From assembly GCA_003298465.1 (NCBI GenBank), contig QNGA01000001.1, forward strand, positions 434,001 to 498,000: a stretch of 64,000 nt of DNA, written 5' to 3'. The notes under the pieces were generated by a model that had not been told where the DNA came from, did no database searches, and was given only the letters and a program-made list of their open reading frames with translations. This document shows, piece after piece, positions 34,946 through 42,942 of this stretch (its first letter is position 1; every line of letters begins with the position of its first letter). Source of the stretch: a halophilic archaeon. GTDB lineage: Archaea > Halobacteriota > Halobacteria > Halobacteriales > Haladaptataceae. Position numbers and translations under genes: made by a program.

Positions 34946-35329
34946 TCAGGCGACTCGACGACCTCGCTGCCAGCAGTAGACCAGCACCGACGCCGGCGCG
35001 CCGACGAACAGGCCGAGGAACGCCACGACCGTCGGCGAACCGACCGTGGCGGTCAGGACGGGGGCGAAGTGCGTCCACGCTGCCCACGAAGTGGGGACGA
35101 GGAACGCGTACGCCCACGGGTGGCGGACCGCCGCGTCGTACGGTTCGAGCGCCCGGCCGTCGAGGGTGTACGCGAGCGCGAACACCGCAGTGCTGACGCC
35201 GAGCAGGAGGTCCGGCGACGTGGAGAACGGCCGGAGGGCGGTGAGACCGCTCCACGCGACGCCGAGCGCGAGGAGGGGTCGTCGGTAGCCGACTTCTCGG
35301 GGGTCGAATCGGGCAGTCGTAGCGGACAC
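34946..35329 (-). CDS. Small polytopic membrane protein
   Basis: A 127-residue hydrophobic protein with about four transmembrane segments and short loops, not assigned to a known family. The start is GTG at 35329 (peptide MSATTARFDPREVGYRRPLLALGVAW). It lies 51 nt upstream of the PspAB-like gene on the same strand and could be cotranscribed, which would fit a membrane-stress setting. Confidence 0.65.
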   Translation of the reverse strand: MSATTARFDPREVGYRRPLLALGVAWSGLTALRPFSTSPDLLLGVSTAVFALAYTLDGRALEPYDAAVRHPWAYAFLVPTSWAAWTHFAPVLTATVGSPTVVAFLGLFVGAPASVLVYCWQRGRRVA

Positions 35330-35403
35330 GACCGACGGTTGTCAGGTGAATAAAATGTATCTTTCGCGTACTCGTCACGGCACGTCGACTCACCGGGGCG
35401 TCT

Positions 35404-36687
35404 TCACGTCCCGTGCTGCCAGCTGTCCATGTACTCGGCCTGCTCGTCGGTCAGTTCGTCGAACTCGACGCCCTCGGCGTCCAGCTTTATCTCGGCTATC
35501 TCCCGGTCGAGGTCGTCGGGCACGTCGTGGACGCCCGCGTCGTACGCCTCGCCGTTCTCGACCATCTCGCGGACGCAGGCGGCCTGCACGCCGAAGCTCT
35601 GGTCCATCACCTCGACGGGGTGGCCGAGCGCGATGGGTGCGGCGAGGTTGACGAGCCGACCCTCCGCGATGACGTTGAGCCGCCGTCCGTCCGCCATCTC
35701 GTACTCGCGGACGCCCTCCCGGGCCTCGCGCTCGGCGACGGCGAGGTCCGAGAGCTGGTCGAGGTTGACCTCCACGTCGAAGTGGCCGGCGTTGGCGAGC
35801 AGGACGCCGTCGTCCATCTTCTCGAAGTGCTCGCGCGTGATGACGTCGCGGTTGCCGGTCGTCGTGAGGAACACGTCGCCCTCCTCGGCCGCCTCGGCCA
35901 TCGGCTTGACGTCGTAGCCCTCCATGTGGGCTTCGAGCGCGCGCCGGGGTTCAACCTCGGTGACGACGACGTTGGCGTTCTGGCCGGCCGCCTTCTTGGC
36001 GACGCCCTTGCCGCAGTAGCCGTAACCCGCGACGACGACTGTCTTGCCGGCCCACGAGAGGTTCGTCGTCATGGCGATGGACGCCAGCGAGGACTCGCCC
36101 GTGCCGTGGACGTTGTCGAACAGGCGCTTCATCGGCGTGTCGTTGACGGCGAAGACGGGGTACTTCAGCGCGCCGTCCTCGTCCATGGCGCGCAGGCGGT
36201 GGACGCCCGTCGTCGTCTCCTCGCAGCCGCCGACGATGGAGTCGATGAGTTCGGGGTAGTCCTCGTGGATGGCGGCGACGAGATCCATCCCGTCGTCGAC
36301 GGTGACGGTCGGTTCGAGGTCGATGACCGCCTCGATGGCGGCGTAGTACTCCTCGTCGTCCACGCCGCGCTTGGCGTAGGATGTTATGTTCGGGTGTTCG
36401 TCCAGCGCGGCGCTCACGTCGTCGTGCGTCGAGAGCGGGTTGCAGCCGGTGACCGCCACTTCCGCGCCGCCGTCCGCGAGCGTCTCGACGAGCACGGCCG
36501 TCTTCGCCTCGACGTGCATCGCCATCCCGATGCGCTGGCCGTCGAGGGGCTGGTCGTCCTCGAACTCCTCGCCGACGGCGGTCAGTATCGGCATGTGCTC
36601 GCGCGCCCAGTCCATCTTCCGGTGGCCCTCGGTGCGAGCGCTCTCCGCGTCGTCGAGTTGCTCGCTGATGGGCGGATACTCCGTCAT
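35404..36687 (-). CDS. ahcY: Adenosylhomocysteinase
   Basis: A 427-residue NAD-dependent enzyme that splits S-adenosylhomocysteine to adenosine and homocysteine, closing the methylation cycle. The Rossmann motif is VVAGYGYCGKGVA. Substrate-site segments include GCNPLSTHDDV, GCEETTTGV and VFAVNDTPMKRLFDN, and the C-terminus has the usual GQHG-like ending replaced by QHGT. The ATG at 36687 fits the family start MTEYPPISEQL. A longer frame to 37221 is antisense to the band-7 gene. Confidence 0.94.
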   Translation of the reverse strand: MTEYPPISEQLDDAESARTEGHRKMDWAREHMPILTAVGEEFEDDQPLDGQRIGMAMHVEAKTAVLVETLADGGAEVAVTGCNPLSTHDDVSAALDEHPNITSYAKRGVDDEEYYAAIEAVIDLEPTVTVDDGMDLVAAIHEDYPELIDSIVGGCEETTTGVHRLRAMDEDGALKYPVFAVNDTPMKRLFDNVHGTGESSLASIAMTTNLSWAGKTVVVAGYGYCGKGVAKKAAGQNANVVVTEVEPRRALEAHMEGYDVKPMAEAAEEGDVFLTTTGNRDVITREHFEKMDDGVLLANAGHFDVEVNLDQLSDLAVAEREAREGVREYEMADGRRLNVIAEGRLVNLAAPIALGHPVEVMDQSFGVQAACVREMVENGEAYDAGVHDVPDDLDREIAEIKLDAEGVEFDELTDEQAEYMDSWQHGT

Positions 36688-36795
36688 ACCTCCGCGATGG
36701 ACGACCGCGCCCAAAACCCTACCGAAGTCGGCCATCGACCGGGGTTCCGCCGGAACGCGGAAAACGTTAAGCGACTGGTGAATCTTGGTACGAGC

Positions 36796-37947
36796 ATGGA
36801 ACACCCCTTCTACGTCCTGGGCAAGCTCTCTCGGGGCGTGAGCGCGGGGAAGGCCCTCCTCGCCCTGACGCTGGCGGTCCTCTTCGTCCTCGCCCTCCCG
36901 TTCCTCGACGCCGTGACGATGGCGGGCCTGCTCGCGCTCGCGGTCGTCGCCGCGGCGGTGAACAGCGCGGTCGAGATCGTCGACGCGACGGAGAAGCGCG
37001 CGCTGACGGTGTTCGGCGAGTACCGGAAACTGCTCGGCCCCGGACTCCACTTCGTCCCGCCGTTCGTCAGCCGCACGCACACCTTCGACATGCGAACGCG
37101 GATGCTGGACGTGCCGCGCCAGGAGGCCATCACGCGCGACAACTCGCCGGTCACCGCCGACGCCGTCCTCTACGTCCGGGTGATGGACGCGAAGAAGGCG
37201 TATCTCGAGGTCGAGGACCACGAGCGCGCCGTCGCCAACCTCGGCCAGACGACGCTGCGCGCCGTCATCGGCGACATGGACCTAGACGCGACGCTGAGCC
37301 GCCGCGAGGAGATAAACGCCCGCATCCGCGAGGAGATAGACCGGCCGACCGACGACTGGGGCGTCCGCGTCGAGAGCGTCGAGGTCCAGGAGGTGATGCC
37401 CAGTGCGGGCGTCGTGGACGCGATGGAGGAACAGACGTCCGCGGAACGCCGACGCCGCGCGATGATCCTGGAAGCGCAGGGCGAACGCCGCAGTGCGGTC
37501 GAGCGCGCCGAGGGGGAGAAGCAGTCCAACATCGTCCGCGCGCAGGGCGAGAAGCAGAGCCAGATCCTGGAGGCGCAGGGCGACGCGGTGTCGACGGTCC
37601 TGCGCGCGAAGTCGGCGGAGTCGATGGGCGAGCGCGCGGTCATCGACAAGGGGATGGAGACGCTGGAGTCCCTCGGCCAGGGCGAGTCGACGACGTTCGT
37701 CCTCCCCCAGGAACTGTCCTCGATGCTCGGCCGCTACGGCAAACATCTCACGGGCAGCGACGTCACGACCGACGGTGCCCGACTCGACAGCCTGGAGTTC
37801 GACGAGGAGACCAGCAAACTGCTCGGCCTCGACGACATCGAGGCGACGCTGGCCGAGATGGACGAGGGCGGTGCCGTGCTCTCGGAGCTGGAGGAGGTCG
37901 AGGGCGGCGCGTCGGACCGCGAACTCGAACTCGGCGAGTCGGAGTGA
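36796..37947 (+). CDS. SPFH/band-7 (stomatin-like) membrane protein
   Basis: A 383-residue protein. Two N-terminal hydrophobic segments (residues about 20-60) anchor an SPFH domain (residues about 65-230, including PPFVSRTHTFDMRTRMLDVP and ADAVLYVRVMD). A long Glu/Arg/Gln-rich coiled coil with repeated EAQGE/RAQGEK units follows, and then an acidic tail. Such proteins form large oligomers that organise membrane domains and restrain proteases. It is divergent from ahcY. Confidence 0.92.
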   Translation: MEHPFYVLGKLSRGVSAGKALLALTLAVLFVLALPFLDAVTMAGLLALAVVAAAVNSAVEIVDATEKRALTVFGEYRKLLGPGLHFVPPFVSRTHTFDMRTRMLDVPRQEAITRDNSPVTADAVLYVRVMDAKKAYLEVEDHERAVANLGQTTLRAVIGDMDLDATLSRREEINARIREEIDRPTDDWGVRVESVEVQEVMPSAGVVDAMEEQTSAERRRRAMILEAQGERRSAVERAEGEKQSNIVRAQGEKQSQILEAQGDAVSTVLRAKSAESMGERAVIDKGMETLESLGQGESTTFVLPQELSSMLGRYGKHLTGSDVTTDGARLDSLEFDEETSKLLGLDDIEATLAEMDEGGAVLSELEEVEGGASDRELELGESE

Positions 37948-37984
37948 CTCCGCCGGCCGGCCGCGTCGTGCGGTCGGCCCGCGC

Positions 37985-38425
37985 TCATCCCCGTTCGCCG
38001 AGCCTGTCGCGCCAGCCCGGACCCCAGACCGCTTCGGGGTCGACGCCCTCGAACAGCCGTTCGTAGTCGGTCGTGAGGTGCGACAGCACGTCGTCGCTCT
38101 TCCGCGACGTCACGGCGTCCAGCAGGACGGCCACGACCGCCTGGGCGTGGCGGCGCGCCGTCTCGAGCTCGGCGATGTCGGTGACCGTCTCGCGTTCGAG
38201 GACGCGCGCGACGAACTCGTCGAAGCCGAACGACGTCGAGCCGTCGGCGGCGGTGAGGTACTCGCCGATTTCGTGGGGGAGCTGCTCGGCGAGGTTCCGC
38301 GCCGTCTCGTCCGGGACGCGCTCGCTCAGCGTGACCAGCGTCGCGCCGATGGCGTCGTCCGCTTCCTCGGCCGTCGACAGGTCGGTGCGCTCTTCGACCT
38401 CTCGCACGAACGTCTGGTACTCCAT
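37985..38425 (-). CDS. DUF2267 domain protein
   Basis: A 146-residue helical protein. MEYQTFVREVEERTDL...AIGATLVTLSERVPDETARNLAEQLPHEIGEYL is the typical DUF2267 repeat, followed by a second half with FGFDEFVARVLERE. The function of the family is unknown, though it often accompanies stress genes. It is convergent with the band-7 gene. Confidence 0.88.
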   Translation of the reverse strand: MEYQTFVREVEERTDLSTAEEADDAIGATLVTLSERVPDETARNLAEQLPHEIGEYLTAADGSTSFGFDEFVARVLERETVTDIAELETARRHAQAVVAVLLDAVTSRKSDDVLSHLTTDYERLFEGVDPEAVWGPGWRDRLGERG

Positions 38426-38549
38426 GGCCGACGGTGGGGACGACGGCCAGCACCTTAACCGGGACGGCACACGCGGTTCCGATTCCGGGTCGTTCGACTC
38501 CGAGGGGAGACTCCACGAACTTTTACGCGCGCGGCGTTTATCCTCGCGC

Positions 38550-39200
38550 ATGACCGAAACCACCGAACGCGTCGCGGCGGCCTGCCCCTCCTGTTCGCCC
38601 GACGTCGAGACCGTCCACGAAGTGCTCAAACCCGGCGGCCAGACGACGGTTCGATGCACGGAGTGCGGCCACGTCCACAAGACGCGAATCGAGGAGCCCG
38701 AAACGACGGACACCGGCGTCGTCGTCTCCCAGGACGGCGAATCGTTCTCCGCGAGGGAGGAGGTGCCCGTCGGCGAGGAACTCGCGGTCGGCGAGGAGTT
38801 CGTCCTGGAGACGGAGGAGGCCATCATGGTCGTCCGCATCACCAGCCTCGAACTCGACGGCGACCGCCGCGTGGAGGAGGCGACCGCCGAGGACGTCGAG
38901 ACCATCTGGACCCGCGCGGTCGACAACGTCACCGTGAACGTCACGCTCCACCCGAAGGAGGGGAGCTACGACGACTCCCGCTCGATCAAGGTCGACGTGC
39001 CCGGCGACTACCAGTTCGTGGTCGGCGAAACCGCGGAACTGGGCGACGAGGAGTTCGCCGTCGACGGCATCCTCGTCGCGGACGACGCCGTGGGGTACGA
39101 CATCGACAAGCTGGACCGCGACGGCGACGACCTCGTCGCCAAGGACGTGAAACGAGTGTACGGCACCGACAAGAGTTCCTCCGCCTGGTCGGCGTGGTGA
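38550..39200 (+). CDS. HVO_0476-type zinc-finger protein
   Basis: A 216-residue protein with an N-terminal zinc ribbon (CPSCSPD ... CTECGH) and a C-terminal beta-rich domain with acidic strands. It matches the haloarchaeal family named after HVO_0476, of unknown function. Its TGA stop overlaps the GTG start of the isoaspartyl methyltransferase gene (GTGA), so the two are cotranslated. A TATA-like TTTATCC precedes the ATG at short distance. Confidence 0.85.
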   Translation: MTETTERVAAACPSCSPDVETVHEVLKPGGQTTVRCTECGHVHKTRIEEPETTDTGVVVSQDGESFSAREEVPVGEELAVGEEFVLETEEAIMVVRITSLELDGDRRVEEATAEDVETIWTRAVDNVTVNVTLHPKEGSYDDSRSIKVDVPGDYQFVVGETAELGDEEFAVDGILVADDAVGYDIDKLDRDGDDLVAKDVKRVYGTDKSSSAWSAW

Positions 39201-39835
39201 CGGTGACGGACTTCGAGCAACGCCGCCGCGACCTCGTCGACGCCCTCGCGCGCCAGGGCCGGGTCGAGCGCGAGTCCACGCGCGCCGCGCTCGAAGCCGT
39301 CCCGCGCCACGAGTTCGTGCCGGAGAGCAGCCGCGAGGACGCGTACGCCGACCGCCCGCTCCCCATCGGCGAGGGCCAGACCATCAGCGCGCCGCACATG
39401 GTCGCGGCGATGGTCGACCTGCTCGCGCTGGAGTCCGGCGACCGGGTGCTCGAAATCGGAACCGGCTGTGGTTACCACGCCGCCGTCACCGCCGAGGTCG
39501 TCGGCGCGGAGAACGTCTACAGCGTCGAGTACCACGACCGACTCGCCGAGCAGGCCCGGCGGCGATTCGAGCGCCTGGGCTACGGCGACGTGTCCGTCCG
39601 CGTCGGCGACGGGCACGGCGGCTGGCCCGAGCACGCGCCGTACGACGCCGCCTACCTCACCTGCGCCGCCTCCGAGCTGCCGACCGCCGTAGTCGAGCAG
39701 GTCCGTCCGGGCGGCCGACTGCTCGCCCCCGTCGGCGACGCGACGCAGCGACTCGTGCTCGCCCGCCGGCGCGCCGACGGCAGCCTCGACCGCGAGGAGC
39801 ACGGCCGCGTGCGCTTCGTGACGATGCAGGAGTAG
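39197..39835 (+). CDS. pcm: Protein-L-isoaspartate O-methyltransferase
   Basis: A 212-residue SAM-dependent enzyme that repairs isoaspartyl residues in damaged proteins. Its signatures are the substrate-side segment RPLPIGEGQTISAPHMVA and SAM motif I VLEIGTGCGYHAAV. Motif II lies around VYSVEYHDRL, and YDAAYLTCAA and VRPGGRLLAPVG follow. The GTG start at 39197 overlaps the previous stop; a GTG at 39203 is also possible. Confidence 0.93.
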   Translation: MTVTDFEQRRRDLVDALARQGRVERESTRAALEAVPRHEFVPESSREDAYADRPLPIGEGQTISAPHMVAAMVDLLALESGDRVLEIGTGCGYHAAVTAEVVGAENVYSVEYHDRLAEQARRRFERLGYGDVSVRVGDGHGGWPEHAPYDAAYLTCAASELPTAVVEQVRPGGRLLAPVGDATQRLVLARRRADGSLDREEHGRVRFVTMQE

Positions 39836-39860
39836 CCGCTTTCGAGCGTCGGAGCCGGAA

Positions 39861-39912
39861 GTCGACCGGGGAGAATCGACCGGGGAGAATCGACCGGGGA
39901 GTCGACCGGGGA
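39861..39912. repeat. Short tandem repeat after pcm
   Basis: Four near-consecutive copies of TCGACCGGGGA, the first three separated by a GAA-type spacer, give units of 12-15 nt in the 171-nt intergenic space. Confidence 0.75.
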
Positions 39913-40006
39913 CGCAGTCGAGAGAGTCGATTCGCGGGAGGAGCGTCCGGGGGCGGACCGGCGGGCAAGTGGCAGCTTTAAGTCTCACCCGTCCCGAAAC
40001 CGGGGC

Positions 40007-40210
40007 ATGTTCGACAAACTCGGCGCGAAAGGGCTGGTCGGCCTGCTCGCGCTCGTCGCCGGCATCGCCGTCATCGCACTCGAAAGTCTCCTCATCGCGG
40101 CCGGTATCGCCCTCGTGGTCGCCGGCGTCGTGCTGGTCGCGTGGGGGCTCGTCTCGGGCCTGATGGAGAGTTTCGGGATGGGCGCGATGATGGGCGGCGG
40201 CTTCGAGTAG
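40007..40210 (+). CDS. Small two-helix membrane protein
   Basis: A 67-residue protein starting MFDKLGAKGLVGLLALVAGIAVIALESLLIAAGIALVVAG. It has two adjacent transmembrane helices and a Gly/Met-rich end. It is of a type conserved in haloarchaea but uncharacterised. A TATA-like GCTTTAAGT sits about 27 nt upstream of the ATG. Confidence 0.8.
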   Translation: MFDKLGAKGLVGLLALVAGIAVIALESLLIAAGIALVVAGVVLVAWGLVSGLMESFGMGAMMGGGFE

Positions 40211-40222
40211 CGCCGTTCGCGT

Positions 40223-41044
40223 TCACCTCCCGTCCAGTTCGGGGAGCGAGATGTCCGCGACGACCGGGAGGTGGTCGGAGGCGTATCGCCCGTTCGCGTA
40301 GGCATCGCTCTGGACCCCGTGGAGGACGACCTCCACGTCGCTGGTGACGAAGATGTGGTCTATCTTCTTGTCGGGAATCAGGTTGCGGAAGTCCGTCATC
40401 GACGTTTCCGGACCGTGGTGGCCGTACTTCGAGAAGCGGTGGGTGTCGCGCAGGGTGCGGCCCGGACTCGCCTTGGTCCGACTGGTCAACCGCTCGTACG
40501 GCGGCGACCCCACCCGGCAGTTGAAGTCGCCGGTGACGACGACCGGTTCGTCGGGGACCAGTCCGTCGATGCGCTGCAACAGCAGTTTCGCGCCGTTCAG
40601 TCGCGACTCCTCGCCCGCGTGGTCGAAGTGCGTGTTGAAGTGGTAGAAGGTCACGTCGGTGCGCTGCTCGCGGAGTTCGACGTAGTGGACGAGCCGCGGC
40701 AGGTCGGCGTCCCACCCGACGCTCCCCGGTTCGTCGGGGGTTTCGGACAGCCAGAACGTGTCCTCGCTTTCCAGATTGAACCGGTCGCGGTCGTAGCCGA
40801 TGGCGGCGTACTCCCCGGCGCTCTCGACGTTCTCGCGCCCGGCGGGGAGCCACTCGTACGCGGGTAGCTGCCCGCTCAGATCCCGTAGCTGGGCGTGCAG
40901 CGCCTCCTGGAGTCCCACCACGTCCGGCCTGTGGAACCGTATCGAACTCGCCACCCGGTCCCGTCGCTCGCGCCACACGTCCTCGCCGTCGTTGGGGTTG
41001 TCGTACCTGACGTTGTACGACATCACGCGGAGTTCGACCGCCAT
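40223..41044 (-). CDS. Endonuclease/exonuclease/phosphatase family protein
   Basis: A 273-residue metal-dependent phosphoesterase of the DNase I-like fold. Conserved elements are VMSYNVRYDN, VVGLQEAL (metal Glu), FNTHFDHAG, VVTGDFNC, DKKIDHIFV and the terminal SDHLPVVADI with its catalytic Asp-His. No signal peptide is visible. Substrates in the superfamily range from nucleic acids to inositol phosphates and lipids, so specificity is open. It follows the 94-residue gene by 4 nt. Confidence 0.9.
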   Translation of the reverse strand: MAVELRVMSYNVRYDNPNDGEDVWRERRDRVASSIRFHRPDVVGLQEALHAQLRDLSGQLPAYEWLPAGRENVESAGEYAAIGYDRDRFNLESEDTFWLSETPDEPGSVGWDADLPRLVHYVELREQRTDVTFYHFNTHFDHAGEESRLNGAKLLLQRIDGLVPDEPVVVTGDFNCRVGSPPYERLTSRTKASPGRTLRDTHRFSKYGHHGPETSMTDFRNLIPDKKIDHIFVTSDVEVVLHGVQSDAYANGRYASDHLPVVADISLPELDGR

Positions 41045-41048
41045 ACGG

Positions 41049-41333
41049 CTACGAGTACACCTCGCCGGCGATCCTCCCTCCGTGTTCGTCGACCAGCGTC
41101 CCGATCTCGGCGATGTCGTCGGGCGAGATGTTCGGGTTTCCGGTCGAACACCCGCGGATGAGCGTGAGCCACCCCGTCAGGTATCCCCGCACCCACATCC
41201 CGCCGTTGTCGGTGAGGGTGTTCTTGTCCTCGATTATCTCCTCGGTCCCGAACCCCTCCCGCAGTTCGTTGGCTATGCTCGCCGAGTGGTGAGCGAGCGT
41301 GTCCTCCAGGAACTTTCGCTCGTGATCCTTCAT
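41049..41333 (-). CDS. Small conserved haloarchaeal protein
   Basis: A 94-residue protein starting MKDHERKFLEDTLAHHSASIANELREGFG. It is helical, with a central NGGMWVRGYLTGWLTLIRGCSTG segment. No family is recognised. It ends 4 nt before the phosphoesterase gene, so the two form an operon. Confidence 0.7.
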   Translation of the reverse strand: MKDHERKFLEDTLAHHSASIANELREGFGTEEIIEDKNTLTDNGGMWVRGYLTGWLTLIRGCSTGNPNISPDDIAEIGTLVDEHGGRIAGEVYS

Positions 41334-41419
41334 ACTCCGTCCGACCACGGCGGTTCCAATGCCGTTACCGGCCGCTACCGACCATCGCGTCTGAACGAAG
41401 TGTGGTGGCCCCCCGGCGG

Positions 41420-42406
41420 TCAGTCCTCGACTTCGAGTTCGGCGAGCTTCCGCCGTCCGGGTTCGATGAGCTCGTCGAGGTACGTCGCCAGCGCCCCCTT
41501 CGCGTCCGCGGGGTGGAGTTCGCCGCTCTCGAGGTCGTCGGCCAGCGACTCGTAGTCGTCGTACTCCAGATTACCGCCGTACTGCTCGGGACGCTCGACG
41601 ACGACCGTCTCGAAGCGCGGGAAGACGTGGTACTGGAAGATTTCGAGGACGGGGTTCTCCTTGTCGCCCTCGGGGTCGCGGGTCGGCGGGCAGAACGCCG
41701 ACTCGACCTTCTCTTCTATCTCCTCGGTGCCGTCCTCCATGGAGATGGTGACGCCGGCGCTGGAGGACATCTTCCCCTCTCCGGTCGTCAGATCCGCGAT
41801 GATGGGCGTGTGGATGCAGGGCCGGGCGTCGTAGCCCAGCGACGGCAGTTCCTCGCGCATCAGCATGTGGACCTTCCGCTGGTCGAGACCGCCGATGGCG
41901 AGGTCGAGGTCGAGGTACTCGATGTCCAGCGCCTGCATCAGGGGGTAGACGACGTGGGAGACCTTCGCCGTCTCGCCGCTCTGTATCTCGGCCATCGCGC
42001 GCTGGGCGCGGTTGAGCGTCGTCTCCAGTTCGAGTTCGTGGAGGTCGAGCGCGTAGTCGTCGTCGAGCTGGTAGTCCGACCCGAGCACGAACTCCGTCCT
42101 GTCCTCGTCGAGTCCGTACGCGAGGAACTGCTCTTTCATCCGCTCGGCCGTCTCCCGAATCTCCTCGAACGTCCCCTTGTCGTTGAGGTAGGCGTGCACG
42201 TCCGCGAGCAGGACGACCACCTCGAAGCCGGCCTCCTGCAGGTCGATGAGCTTGTTCGCGGCGAGCATGTGCCCGATGTGGAGCACGCCGGAGGGCTCGT
42301 AACCGACGTAGGCCCGCCGTCCCTCGGGCGACTCGGCGAGTTCCCGCACTTCCTCCTCGGTCACCACTTCCTCAGCGTTCCGAGCGATTAACTCGTAGGC
42401 GTCCAT
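41420..42406 (-). CDS. tyrS: Tyrosyl-tRNA synthetase, archaeal type
   Basis: A 328-residue class I synthetase. HIGH appears as GVLHIGHM and KMSKS as GKMSSS. The tyrosine-binding segment lies around YVGYEPSG and the archaeal/eukaryal catalytic core has no S4 tail. It charges tRNA-Tyr. It stands alone with ATG 42406. Confidence 0.95.
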   Translation of the reverse strand: MDAYELIARNAEEVVTEEEVRELAESPEGRRAYVGYEPSGVLHIGHMLAANKLIDLQEAGFEVVVLLADVHAYLNDKGTFEEIRETAERMKEQFLAYGLDEDRTEFVLGSDYQLDDDYALDLHELELETTLNRAQRAMAEIQSGETAKVSHVVYPLMQALDIEYLDLDLAIGGLDQRKVHMLMREELPSLGYDARPCIHTPIIADLTTGEGKMSSSAGVTISMEDGTEEIEEKVESAFCPPTRDPEGDKENPVLEIFQYHVFPRFETVVVERPEQYGGNLEYDDYESLADDLESGELHPADAKGALATYLDELIEPGRRKLAELEVED

Positions 42407-42579
42407 GCGGAGAAACAGACCCCTCTCGGGCTTTAGGGTTACGTCATGCCCCGCCCGTCGGCGTTCGTGCACGGCGCGTGGACGCGGCCGTGGGCCGCGA
42501 CGGCGTGCGGCGACTCGCTCGTCGACCCGGCGAACGTGCGACCGTACCCTTTTTCGCCCCTCGACCCAAACCCTCGGGT

Positions 42580-42936
42580 ATGTCAGCGCTGCGTGACGCG
42601 ATGCGAGAGCTTCCGGACACCGTCTTCGCCGACCTGCTGGAGAGCGACGACGCCTACCTCCTCGCGATAGACATGCCGGGCGTGACCGAGGAGACGGTGG
42701 ACATCGACGTCGACGATGGCCGCCTCCTCGTGGAAGCGCGGCGCGAGAAGGACGTTCCCGCGGAGTTCGACTACCTCCGCGAGGACCGGTCGCTGTTCCT
42801 CGACGCCGAACTCCCGCTGCCGCCGGACGCGACCGGTTCTGGCGGGGAGGCCACCATCGACCGCGGCGTGCTCGAAATCACCCTGCCGAAGCGCTCGGCC
42901 GCACCCGAGCAGTCGATCCCGGTCCAGCGTCGGTAA
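42580..42936 (+). CDS. Hsp20 family small heat-shock protein
   Basis: A 118-residue chaperone. The alpha-crystallin domain runs from YLLAIDMPGVTEETVDIDVDDGRLLVEARRE to RGVLEITLPKRS. The C-terminal I-x-V motif (SIPV) that links dimers is present, while the N-terminal arm is very short. It ends 6 nt before the ABC1 kinase gene and is probably cotranscribed. A TATA-like CCCTTTTTC lies about 30 nt upstream. Confidence 0.9.
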   Translation: MSALRDAMRELPDTVFADLLESDDAYLLAIDMPGVTEETVDIDVDDGRLLVEARREKDVPAEFDYLREDRSLFLDAELPLPPDATGSGGEATIDRGVLEITLPKRSAAPEQSIPVQRR

Positions 42937-42942
42937 TCGCAG

